Source: a virus
Strand: one strand, 5' to 3'
DNA length: 25,009 nucleotides
IMG/VR virus record: IMGVR_UViG_3300004460_001790
Span: 1-25,009 of that record
Within the stretch, counting starts at the first letter, position 1. Each line of letters opens with the position of its first letter. The position numbers were made by a program, and so were the translations under genes. Below the pieces are notes generated by a model. The model saw only the letters and a program-made list of their open reading frames with translations, did not search any database and was not told the origin of the DNA. This document shows, piece by piece, positions 4,736 to 11,203 of the stretch.

Positions 4736-5510
4736 GCTACATCTTTTTGCTGGATCCGGGGGAGGAATCCTCGGCGGACAGCTTCTCGGCCATACCTGCG
4801 TCTGTGCTGTTGAGTGGAATGCCTACGCGCGGCGCGTTTTACTCGCTCGACAGCGGGATGGGTCACTACCGCGGTTCCCAATCTGGGATGATGTCCAGAC
4901 GTTTGACGGCACGCCGTGGCGCGGGCGCGTGGATGTTGTTGCGGGCGGCTTCCCGTGTCAGGACATATCGTCGGCTGGAAAGGGCGCAGGCATTGACGGG
5001 GAACGGTCGGGAATGTGGCGGCACATGGCCCGCATCATTGGCGAGGTACGACCGCGATTCGCGTTCGTGGAAAACAGCCCAGTTCTCACTTCTCGGGGGC
5101 TCGGCGTCGTACTCGGAGATTTGGCCGCAATGGGGTACGATGCGGAATGGTGCGTGTTGGGCGCTTTCGAAGCCGGAGCACCACACCGACGACAACGAAT
5201 CTGGATTCTTGCCTACGCCAACGGCGGCGGCAAACATGCTGTCACCGTCAATGCAGAAGTGGCCCGCGCATCTCAGGATGTGGCCGACGCCGACAGCACA
5301 CAACGCCAAGGAAGGAGGGTATCCAGCAGAACACAACAGGAACACGCCCACACTTGCGGCACAAGCTGGTGGGGCGCTGAACCCGACGTGGGTCGAATGG
5401 CTAATGGGGTGGCCGCTCGGGTGGACAGACTGTGCTGTATCGGCAACGGACAAGTACCGGTGGTGGCGGCGCTTGCATGGCAAACGCTGATGAAGCGGAT
5501 TAACGAATAG
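4728..5510 (+). CDS. C5-cytosine DNA methyltransferase, solitary phage type
   Basis: 260 residues. Motif I is LHLFAGSGGG (4-13), motif IV is GGFPCQDIS (73-81) with catalytic Cys77, motif VI is VENSP (114-118, where ENV is the usual form), motif VIII is APHRRQRIW (151-159), and motif X is IGNGQVPVVAALAW (238-251). It transfers a methyl group from S-adenosylmethionine to cytosine C5. No restriction endonuclease is adjacent, so a protective or regulatory role in phage DNA is more likely than restriction. The protein is short: the target-recognition stretch between motifs VIII and X is only about 80 residues. Its ATG sits one base after the Shine-Dalgarno sequence, an awkward spacing. Almost the whole gene also encodes a second protein in another frame. 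Confidence 0.88.
   Translation: MNELHLFAGSGGGILGGQLLGHTCVCAVEWNAYARRVLLARQRDGSLPRFPIWDDVQTFDGTPWRGRVDVVAGGFPCQDISSAGKGAGIDGERSGMWRHMARIIGEVRPRFAFVENSPVLTSRGLGVVLGDLAAMGYDAEWCVLGAFEAGAPHRRQRIWILAYANGGGKHAVTVNAEVARASQDVADADSTQRQGRRVSSRTQQEHAHTCGTSWWGAEPDVGRMANGVAARVDRLCCIGNGQVPVVAALAWQTLMKRINE
4732..5490 (+). CDS. Overprinted protein encoded within the methyltransferase gene
   Basis: 252 residues in the +1 frame relative to the methyltransferase, covering 759 bases without a stop. Several features look like real protein: an N-terminus MSYIFLLDPGEESSADSF, SWKTAQFSL (112-120), YSEIWPQWGTMRNGA (127-141), two copies of a PTPTA motif (LPTPTA 160-165, WPTPTA 184-189), and LNPTWVEWLMGWPLGWTD (216-233). 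From memory, unverified, phage databases contain proteins with starts like MSYIFLQ and segments like LNPxWVEWLMGFPxGWTD, sometimes labelled methyltransferase-related. The start has the better-spaced Shine-Dalgarno sequence and overlaps the helicase stop as ATGA. No function can be assigned. The alternative is a frame kept open by the composition and conserved sequence of the methyltransferase; independent expression is not shown here. Confidence 0.6.
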   Translation: MSYIFLLDPGEESSADSFSAIPASVLLSGMPTRGAFYSLDSGMGHYRGSQSGMMSRRLTARRGAGAWMLLRAASRVRTYRRLERAQALTGNGRECGGTWPASLARYDRDSRSWKTAQFSLLGGSASYSEIWPQWGTMRNGACWALSKPEHHTDDNESGFLPTPTAAANMLSPSMQKWPAHLRMWPTPTAHNAKEGGYPAEHNRNTPTLAAQAGGALNPTWVEWLMGWPLGWTDCAVSATDKYRWWRRLHGKR

Positions 5511-5544
5511 ATGCTCTCTCCGAGCGCGGTCTGATCCACCGCTG

Positions 5545-5574
5545 GGGCGTCCGGGTGTTGTTCCCCGGGCGCCC
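5545..5574. other. Strong GC hairpin between the methyltransferase and primase-like genes
   Basis: GGGCGTCCGGG (5545-5555) pairs with CCCGGGCGCCC (5564-5574) over 11 positions with one G-U wobble; the loop is TGTTGTTC. No T-run follows, so it is not a textbook terminator. It lies in the 90-base gap 5511-5600, the only sizeable gap inside the early rightward genes, and may mark an RNA processing, pausing or partial termination point. Confidence 0.5.
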
Positions 5575-5600
5575 ATCTCGGAGACTTCTGGAGAGGCACC

Positions 5601-6512
5601 ATGGATACCTGGAGCGTCGCCATCAGCGACCATGCACGCACGTCCGCATGTGTCCAGCATGTGCTTCCATGGCTGGAACTAGTCGAGCTGCTCACCGTCC
5701 CGACGGTCCACCGCGGCGAGAAAAACCGGCTGACGGCGTGGAGCCCGGTACAGCTGCGGCCCGGTGCCGACGGCAAGGTCACGCGCGCAAACGCCAACGT
5801 GGTCAGCGTGTCGTGCCTCGTGTACGACTTCGATCAGGGCGAGCCCGTCGAGCGCGTGGACGCGCTGGCCTACGGGTGGACGGCCATTGTGCACACCTCG
5901 TGGAGCCACGCGCCTGCGCATCCAAAGGTGCGGCTGATTCTTCCGCTAGCCGATCCTTGCGCTGCTGACCGTTGGCCCGACGTGTGGGGCGCTGCGGCCC
6001 GCTGGGCGGCCTCTGTTGGCTTGACCGTCGACAAGTCGACCAAGGACCCATCCCGGCTCTTCTTCTTGCCTGCAACGCCTCCGGACGCGACGCGTCGTCG
6101 TCAGTTCTTCGCGTCATCGCAGGAGGGCCAGATGCTGACGTGGCGCCACGTGTTGACCTTGTACCCGGCGCCTGTCGAGGCCCGGCGGTTCGCTCCGGTC
6201 AAGTCCGCGTTGAGTCGAGGGCTACCCGGGCAGGACTTGACCTCGGTTCGCTGCGACAAGGCGGCGCGCATCATCGCGCACCGCTGCCGCGAGCTCGCCA
6301 CCACCTCCGAGGGCGGCCGGAATCTCCGGCTGTTCCGGACAACTGCTGCAGCCGCGCAGCTTCACGCGGCTGGCGTTCTGGACCTCCAGAGCGCCTTAGA
6401 CGACATCACGCAGGCGGCACGGGCGGCAGGGCTCGGGGACCGTGAGATCGCAACCACCATCGCCAGCGGAGTCACCCGCGGCAAACAGGACGGACCATGG
6501 CAGTTCAGCTGA
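5601..6512 (+). CDS. Primase/primase-polymerase-like replication protein
   Basis: 303 residues. The N-terminal half resembles archaeo-eukaryotic-type primases found with VapE helicases: VYDFDQG (74-80) gives the acidic DxD-like motif, then HTSWSHAPAHPKVRLILPLADP (98-119) gives the conserved His and Arg strand. VDKSTKDPSRLFFLPATPP (143-161) gives the Asp and Ser-Arg motif that typically closes the active site. The C-terminal third is helical. The predicted role is primer synthesis at the phage origin. The start at 5601 follows TGGAGAGGCACC. The gene overlaps the VapE-type helicase gene by 16 bases, so the two are likely coupled and act together. Family assignment rests on motif pattern, not on a search; the fold is likely, full catalytic competence less certain. 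Confidence 0.6.
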   Translation: MDTWSVAISDHARTSACVQHVLPWLELVELLTVPTVHRGEKNRLTAWSPVQLRPGADGKVTRANANVVSVSCLVYDFDQGEPVERVDALAYGWTAIVHTSWSHAPAHPKVRLILPLADPCAADRWPDVWGAAARWAASVGLTVDKSTKDPSRLFFLPATPPDATRRRQFFASSQEGQMLTWRHVLTLYPAPVEARRFAPVKSALSRGLPGQDLTSVRCDKAARIIAHRCRELATTSEGGRNLRLFRTTAAAAQLHAAGVLDLQSALDDITQAARAAGLGDREIATTIASGVTRGKQDGPWQFS

Positions 6513-7723
6513 ATCAGGACGAGAAGCTCCGCGAGCGCGTGCGCGCCCAGCTCCGATACCCCAAGGGTGCAGTGGAGCGAGGCGACGACGGCACGCGCAC
6601 GTACCTCAAGCCTCCGCACGCCACCCTCGCGAACCTCGAGGTCATCATCGGGCAGGACCCCGCGTTCTACCCGTTCCTCGGGCTGAACGAGTTCACGAGT
6701 CAGATCACGTGGAACGGCCAGCCGTTGACCGACGCAACCGAGACTGCCATCAACCTGCAGGTACAGGCCCTGTACGACCTACACGTGTCGACCGAGCGGT
6801 GCCGCGAGATGATCGCCTACGTGGCGAACCAGCACCCGTACCACCCCGTGCGCGACTGGCTGAATCACCTGGTATGGGACGGCGTGCCCCGCCTTGACAC
6901 GATGCTGCACGTGTACGCCGACGCCGCGGACACCCAGCTGCATGCGGCGATGGGCCGGAAGTTCATGACGGGCGCGGTGGCCCGCATCTACCGGCCCGGG
7001 TGCCAGCTCGACACAACGCTGATTCTGGTCGGCAGCCAGGGCGTGAAAAAGTCCAGCCTGTTTCGCGCGCTGGTCGAAGACCCCACGTGGTTCTCGGACA
7101 CCACCATCGACCTAAGGACGAAGGATGTGTACCAGCAGCTGCAAGGCGTGTGGCTATACGAGGTGGCCGAGCTCGCTGCGCTGCGCGGGCGCGACGCCGA
7201 GTCTACGAAGGCCTTCCTGACCTCAAGGTGCGACCGGTACCGCCCGCCATACGGCCGAAACGTCGTCCGGTGGGACCGGCAGGTCGCATTCGTCGGCACC
7301 ACCAACGAGGCCGAGTTCCTCGACGACAGCACCGGCGCGCGGCGGTTCTGGCCGGTGCGCGTAGGAGCTCCCGACGTGGCCAGCATCGCGCGCGACCGGG
7401 CGCAGCTCTGGGCCGAGGCCGTCGAGGCTTACAAGGCCGGCGCGGAGTGGTGGCTGACGCCCGAGCAGGACGAGGAGCTGACCGACAGCCAGCAGACCTA
7501 CCAGCGGGCGGACAGCTGGGGCGACATCATCGGTGAGTACCTGGCGCGTGAGGGACAGTCCGCGACCGTGCGCGACATCATGGCAAGCGCCCTCCAGCTC
7601 AATCCGACCCACCAAAGCAAGGGCGCCGCGATGCGTGTGGCTTCGATTCTGTCCGGACTCGGGTACTCAAAGCGCCGGGTGACCGAGGGCGGCCAGCAGG
7701 TCATGCGCTGGTCAAAGTCGTGA
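6497..7723 (+). CDS. VapE/virulence-associated-E-type P-loop helicase
   Basis: 408 residues. The N-terminal 110 residues are a variable domain. The motor domain follows: NHLVWDGVPRLDTML (123-137), the P-loop LVGSQGVKKSSLF (177-189), the block YEVAELA (221-227), FLTSRCDRYRPPYGR (240-254), FVGTTNEAEFLDD (265-277) and the terminal signature STGARRFWPV (278-287) with its arginines. These are hallmarks of the VapE family, predicted superfamily 3-like replicative helicases of phages and satellites. A lysine (K184) occupies the position before the catalytic lysine that is usually glycine in GxxGxGKS. The C-terminal 60 residues look like a winged-helix DNA-binding domain. The gene ends directly against the repeat-rich candidate origin, consistent with a cis-acting initiator or helicase. 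Confidence 0.82.
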   Translation: MAVQLNQDEKLRERVRAQLRYPKGAVERGDDGTRTYLKPPHATLANLEVIIGQDPAFYPFLGLNEFTSQITWNGQPLTDATETAINLQVQALYDLHVSTERCREMIAYVANQHPYHPVRDWLNHLVWDGVPRLDTMLHVYADAADTQLHAAMGRKFMTGAVARIYRPGCQLDTTLILVGSQGVKKSSLFRALVEDPTWFSDTTIDLRTKDVYQQLQGVWLYEVAELAALRGRDAESTKAFLTSRCDRYRPPYGRNVVRWDRQVAFVGTTNEAEFLDDSTGARRFWPVRVGAPDVASIARDRAQLWAEAVEAYKAGAEWWLTPEQDEELTDSQQTYQRADSWGDIIGEYLAREGQSATVRDIMASALQLNPTHQSKGAAMRVASILSGLGYSKRRVTEGGQQVMRWSKS

Positions 7724-7725
7724 CG

Positions 7726-7797
7726 AGGTGTGTAAGGTGTGCAAGCGGGAACGAGCAAACGCCGACTTTCGGCCGGTTTTGCACACCTCACACACCT
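7726..7797. repeat. Inverted repeat 1 (19-bp arms, 34-base spacer)
   Basis: The left arm 7726-7744 (AGGTGTGTAAGGTGTGCAA) is complementary to 7779-7797 at 18 of 19 positions. Each arm is itself two 9-bp units. The 34-base spacer contains a small GCCGA/TCGGC hairpin (7761-7773) followed by a TTTT, which might terminate early transcripts weakly. It begins two bases after the VapE stop codon. Confidence 0.75.
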
Positions 7798-7859
7798 GCA
7801 CACGCCTTTCTATACTCCCTATATCTACTACTACTACTTCTTCTTCTTCTAGGTATGAA

Positions 7860-7925
7860 AGGTATGCAAGGTGTGTAGAAGGTAGGTAGGGCGCTGGTTA
7901 TTGACCTTGCACACCTTGCACACCT
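7860..7925. repeat. Inverted repeat 2 (16-bp arms, 34-base spacer)
   Basis: The left arm 7860-7875 (AGGTATGCAAGGTGTG) is complementary to 7910-7925 at 15 of 16 positions. The 34-base spacer has the same length as in inverted repeat 1, and the arms share the same core unit, so the two structures appear to be copies or binding arrays for the same protein. Confidence 0.75.
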
Positions 7926-7933
7926 CTGACGAC

Positions 7934-7961
7934 TTGACGCCACCGACAGAACCGATACCAT
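7934..7961 (+). promoter_or_regulatory. Candidate promoter for the packaging and late operon
   Basis: TTGACG (7934-7939) is followed after 16 bases by TACCAT (7956-7961), with five and four of six consensus matches. Transcription would start near 7968, about 35 bases before the small terminase ATG. It lies just downstream of the second inverted repeat, so the repeat-binding protein could also regulate it. Confidence 0.35.
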
Positions 7962-8002
7962 GCCCACACCGCCTGTTGTCGTAGTGCGGGCCAGAGAGAC
8001 CG

Positions 8003-8452
8003 ATGGCCAGACACCCCGAGACAGCACCGACCGCGACCATGCTTGAGGCCATCCGCCTCATTGTCGAGGAGGGCATGCGCATCAACAAGGTGTGCGAGGC
8101 CGTGGGCATCAACTACTGCACGTACAACGACTGGACGCACAACACGGTATACCCGCCGGCTCTCAAAGCCGCGAAGGAAGCGCACCAGGAGGCCATCTGG
8201 AACCGACTGCGGGCAGCGGGGCAGATGGCGGCCGAGACTCTCATCGAGGTCTGCACGAATCCCGACGAGAAAGGCTCGGTACGCATCATGGCGGCAAACA
8301 GCATCCTCGAAAAGGGCGGTTACATCAAAGCCGACCAGACCGCGGCGGCGGCGCAGCCCTACCAGACGCGTGACGAACTCGTCCAGGCGCTGAGTGCCAT
8401 CCCCGCGGACGTGCTGGCCGAAGCGCTGTCGAAGGTCGGGAAAGATGGTTGA
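8003..8452 (+). CDS. terS: Terminase small subunit
   Basis: 149 residues. The N-terminal half is a helix-turn-helix of the small terminase kind: ATMLEAIRLIVEEGMRINKVCEAVGINYCTYNDW, where CEAVGINYCTYNDW supplies turn and recognition helix. It is followed by a helical oligomerisation region (AAKEAHQEAIWNRLRAAGQMAAETL). Small terminase binds pac or cos DNA and hands it to the large subunit. The call is supported by the immediately following large-subunit gene, which overlaps by eight bases. AGAGAGACC before the ATG at 8003 is a moderate ribosome binding site. The C-terminal DELVQALSAIPADVLAEALSKV is a predicted helix pair that may contact the large subunit. Confidence 0.8.
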   Translation: MARHPETAPTATMLEAIRLIVEEGMRINKVCEAVGINYCTYNDWTHNTVYPPALKAAKEAHQEAIWNRLRAAGQMAAETLIEVCTNPDEKGSVRIMAANSILEKGGYIKADQTAAAAQPYQTRDELVQALSAIPADVLAEALSKVGKDG

Positions 8453-9770
8453 CTTTGCGCGCGTGAGCATGACCCTGCAGGAGCGGCGGTTGGAGCTGTT
8501 CCGGCCGAGCCCCGTGCTGGCAAAGTTCATGCGCGACGACTCAAGGCGCATCCTCGTCCGAGCGGCGAATCGCGTGGGCAAGACGAAGCACGCCGCAGCA
8601 AAGCTGGTGGGCGAGATGCTGGCAAACCCAGGACGGCGATATCGAGCGGTGGCGGTCACGTATCAGCAGTCCATCGCTGTCATCGGAAATTATCTACGAG
8701 AGTTCATCCCCCCGGCCGAGCTCGCGGCCGGGTGTCGGTACACGCTTGAGAACGGCTGGACGCACCAGCTGGTGCGCCTGCGCAACGGCACGACGTGCGA
8801 GATGAGGTCACAGGACCAGAGCGCCCTCGCGCATGCGGGCAGCGACCTCGACGGCGTGTGGTGTGACGAGCCGCCCCCGTCGGACATCTTGCTCGAGGGC
8901 CTCACGCGCACGATGGCGAGGAACGGATGGGTGTGGGTGACCATGACGCCCATCGGCCGGCCCATCGATTACCTGCGCGCCGTTGTCGAGGACCCCGAGT
9001 CTGAATGGATTGAGTACGTGGCGCCGCTCAGCGCGGACAACTGCCCGTGGTACTCGCGTCCGCAAGTCGACCGTTGGCTGACCGAGGCTCGGGCTTTCCC
9101 CGACAGCTACGAGCAGAAAATCAACGGCGCGTGGGAGGGCATCACCAGCGAGCGCACGTTCACCGGGTTCGACTCGTCCTGCCTCATCACCGAGGCGGAC
9201 CCCATGCCGCGCGGGTGCCGCATCGGCGTAGGCATCGACCACGGCGAACACGCGGGCAGTCAGGTTGCCGTGCTGGCGGCGTGGAACAGCCAGGGCGTGT
9301 GGATTCTGGACGAGGCCGTCTCCGAGCAGTCCACCACGCCGACGCAAGACGCCGTCGCCATCCGCCAGATGCTGCTGGCCAACGGCCTCGACGTTCACCA
9401 GGTGGACACGTGGGTGGGCGACGTGAACAGCGCGGGCAAGCTCGGCGCGGGCTTCAAAATCAACGAGATTCTGGCGCTGGCTCTCGCGCGCGAGGCCGGG
9501 CACGCCAAGGTTGGGATCAAGATTGGCACGCCGGTCAAAGGGCCGGGCTCTGTGGACCTTGGAGAGAAGCTGCTGAACGCGGGCTTCCTGCGCCGACAGG
9601 TCAAGGTGCACCCGCAGTGTGAGGCGGTCATCAAGGGCCTGCGCCACGCTCGTGGGGGGCGCGCTGACGAAGACCTCAAGCACGCGCTGGACGCCGTGCG
9701 ATACGTCACCTACGCCCCGCTCACCGCCATGAACACCAACCGCTCCAGCGCCTTGCGCTACCAGCTCTGA
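8445..9770 (+). CDS. terL: Terminase large subunit
   Basis: 441 residues from the ATG at 8445. ATPase part: the Walker A-like AANRVGKTKHA (40-50), Walker B VWCDEPPP (138-145) with the catalytic Glu, and the coupling motif VTMTP (165-169). Nuclease part: GVGIDHGE (261-268) with the first acidic residue of the RNase H-like fold, a middle motif near WVGDVNSAG, and a C-terminal acidic motif in EDLKHALDAVRYVTYA. Together these package DNA into the prohead and cut it. Length is normal. A second in-frame ATG (8469) exists but lacks a ribosome binding site. The gene overlaps the small subunit by eight bases and is followed after eight bases by the portal gene. Confidence 0.9.
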   Translation: MVDFARVSMTLQERRLELFRPSPVLAKFMRDDSRRILVRAANRVGKTKHAAAKLVGEMLANPGRRYRAVAVTYQQSIAVIGNYLREFIPPAELAAGCRYTLENGWTHQLVRLRNGTTCEMRSQDQSALAHAGSDLDGVWCDEPPPSDILLEGLTRTMARNGWVWVTMTPIGRPIDYLRAVVEDPESEWIEYVAPLSADNCPWYSRPQVDRWLTEARAFPDSYEQKINGAWEGITSERTFTGFDSSCLITEADPMPRGCRIGVGIDHGEHAGSQVAVLAAWNSQGVWILDEAVSEQSTTPTQDAVAIRQMLLANGLDVHQVDTWVGDVNSAGKLGAGFKINEILALALAREAGHAKVGIKIGTPVKGPGSVDLGEKLLNAGFLRRQVKVHPQCEAVIKGLRHARGGRADEDLKHALDAVRYVTYAPLTAMNTNRSSALRYQL

Positions 9771-9778
9771 GGACCACC

Positions 9779-11200
9779 ATGCTCCAGCCCGACAACGACA
9801 TCGACAAGGCCCGCTGGGCGCACACGCGCCTCTGCCGCAACATCCTCGGCGGCACGTGGGAGCTTGAGATTCTGACCCGCATGAAGGAGCAGTACGGGCT
9901 GAACAACGTCAACAACATGGGCCGGCCGTCCATGGCGGTGAACCTGTACGCCAACACCGTCGACCAGGTCGCCATCCTGTACGACACCCATTCGGTCGTA
10001 AGCAACGACGCGCTGGACGAGCGCGGCCACGAGGTGTGGTCCGACCTGTTGAACGGGTGTCACTTCTGGTCGATGGAGCAGGAGATGAACCGGAAGGTCA
10101 TCGGCCTGCGCGAGTGCTTCTACCACCTCGTGCCGACCCCGGGCGGACTCCAGCTTGAGATTGTGACGCCCGACGAGATGGTCGTGACCAAGACGACCGG
10201 CGACGCCAGCAGCCCCACGGCGCTCAAGCGCGGCATCACCATCCGCGCGATGGACGAGCACGGCAAGGTCATCCACCGCGACTGTTGGGAAATCTGGGAC
10301 ATCAGCGACCCCGAGGCGCCGGTTCATTGTGTGGTCGACGGCGCGGGCGTGGACTGCACCATGCAGGCCTACCCGGAGCACACGGGCGAGTACGTGTGGC
10401 AGGACGAGGGCGGCCCGTTCCTGCCGTGGCAGCTGTACCGCGCTCGGTACACCAGCCAGACGTTTGACCCGTGGTTTGGCAGCGAGCTTGTGAACGGCAC
10501 GCTGGACATCGCCATCCACTGGACGATGTGGGGCGTGTGCCTGCGCAACAACAGCTGGCCGCAATGGTGGCTGATGGACGCCGACGTACCGGGCATGCAG
10601 GCCGTGGACAGCATGAACGGCTTTACCTCCAACCCGCCCGAGTCCATCGAGCTGGCGCCCAACAGCATCTTGAGGTTCAAGTCTGAGGGCAACCCGGGCG
10701 TGGGCAAGGTCGGGCAGTTGCAGCCCTGCGACGCCAAGACAATGGCCGACGCCATCTTGTCGAAGCAGGCCACCATCCTGAACAACGTGGGCATCCACCC
10801 CGACGACATCAGCCAGAGCGGCCAGCCGCAGTCGGGCGTCGCCATCCAGCTCAAGCGGTCCTACACGCGCAAGGTCGCCCTGTCCTACGTGCCGACTTTT
10901 CGCGACGCGGACATTGCGCTGTTCTCGCTGATGGCGCGCATGTTCAACCTGTTCTACGCGACCACCACGACCCTGCCTGTGGACGGCTGGCGCATCGACT
11001 ACGCGTTGCCCGAGACTTCCACCGACGAGTTCCTTGCCGACCTGCAGAAGGACGAACAGCTCATTCAGCTGGGCCTCAAGTCCACCATCGACCTGTGCAT
11101 GAAGCTCTACGGCATTGACGAGTCGCAGGCCGTCGACAAGCTCCAGAAGATCCGCCAAGCGAATCTGATGTTCCCGTACACCCCACCCACCAAGGGATAG
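9779..11200 (+). CDS. Portal protein
   Basis: 473 residues. Position directly after the large terminase, length and helical-rich composition fit a phage portal, the dodecameric ring through which DNA enters and to which the neck attaches. Visible pieces that suit the family: the N-terminal NMGRPSMAVNLYANTVDQVAILY segment, the long central beta region around VTPDEMVVTKTTGD, the helix LDIAIHWTMWGVCLRN likely in the stem or crown, and the C-terminal helix TDEFLADLQKDEQLIQLGLKS typical of portal clip or wing regions. GAGGACCACC precedes the start. I could not assign a specific portal subfamily by eye. Confidence 0.72.
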   Translation: MLQPDNDIDKARWAHTRLCRNILGGTWELEILTRMKEQYGLNNVNNMGRPSMAVNLYANTVDQVAILYDTHSVVSNDALDERGHEVWSDLLNGCHFWSMEQEMNRKVIGLRECFYHLVPTPGGLQLEIVTPDEMVVTKTTGDASSPTALKRGITIRAMDEHGKVIHRDCWEIWDISDPEAPVHCVVDGAGVDCTMQAYPEHTGEYVWQDEGGPFLPWQLYRARYTSQTFDPWFGSELVNGTLDIAIHWTMWGVCLRNNSWPQWWLMDADVPGMQAVDSMNGFTSNPPESIELAPNSILRFKSEGNPGVGKVGQLQPCDAKTMADAILSKQATILNNVGIHPDDISQSGQPQSGVAIQLKRSYTRKVALSYVPTFRDADIALFSLMARMFNLFYATTTTLPVDGWRIDYALPETSTDEFLADLQKDEQLIQLGLKSTIDLCMKLYGIDESQAVDKLQKIRQANLMFPYTPPTKG

Positions 11201-11203
11201 CCC

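Larger units (their letters stand above)
7726..7925. other. Candidate replication origin: iterons flanking an AT-rich tract
   Basis: This gap (7724-8002) holds no convincing gene. It contains 9-bp spaced units resembling AGGTGTGCA: plus-strand copies near 7726 and 7735; minus-strand copies near 7779, 7788 and 7797; plus-strand copies near 7851, 7860 and 7869; minus-strand copies near 7898 (degenerate), 7907 and 7916. Between the second and third clusters lies a pyrimidine-rich, AT-rich tract with (CTA)4(CTT)4. Positions 7801-7860 have 22 G/C out of 60 by direct count, in a window that is otherwise GC-rich. Iterons around an easily melted tract beside primase and helicase genes are the classic plan of a phage or plasmid origin. 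A regulatory region between early and late genes is the alternative. Confidence 0.6.

Noticed and set aside
4866-5660. 264-codon minus-strand open frame across the overprinted methyltransferase region
   Set aside because: Considered as a possible third coding frame. It has no recognisable motif, starts in the primase-like gene, has no good ribosome binding site and runs against the whole operon.
7825-7850. Triplet repeats considered as a CRISPR or microsatellite gene element
   Set aside because: The units are three bases long without spacers, so this is a simple-sequence tract and not a CRISPR array.
7960-8046. 28-codon frame starting ATGCCCACACCG just before the small terminase
   Set aside because: No ribosome binding site, the ATG overlaps the predicted -10 box, and it overlaps the terminase start in another frame.
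8808-9683. 291-codon minus-strand frame opposite the large terminase
   Set aside because: Shadow frame of a gene with clear ATPase and nuclease motifs; composition dominated by Arg/Ala/Val/His.
9758-11158. 466-codon minus-strand frame opposite the portal gene
   Set aside because: Very long but exactly antisense to the portal gene, with the valine/histidine/arginine-rich composition produced by reading GC-biased codons backwards.
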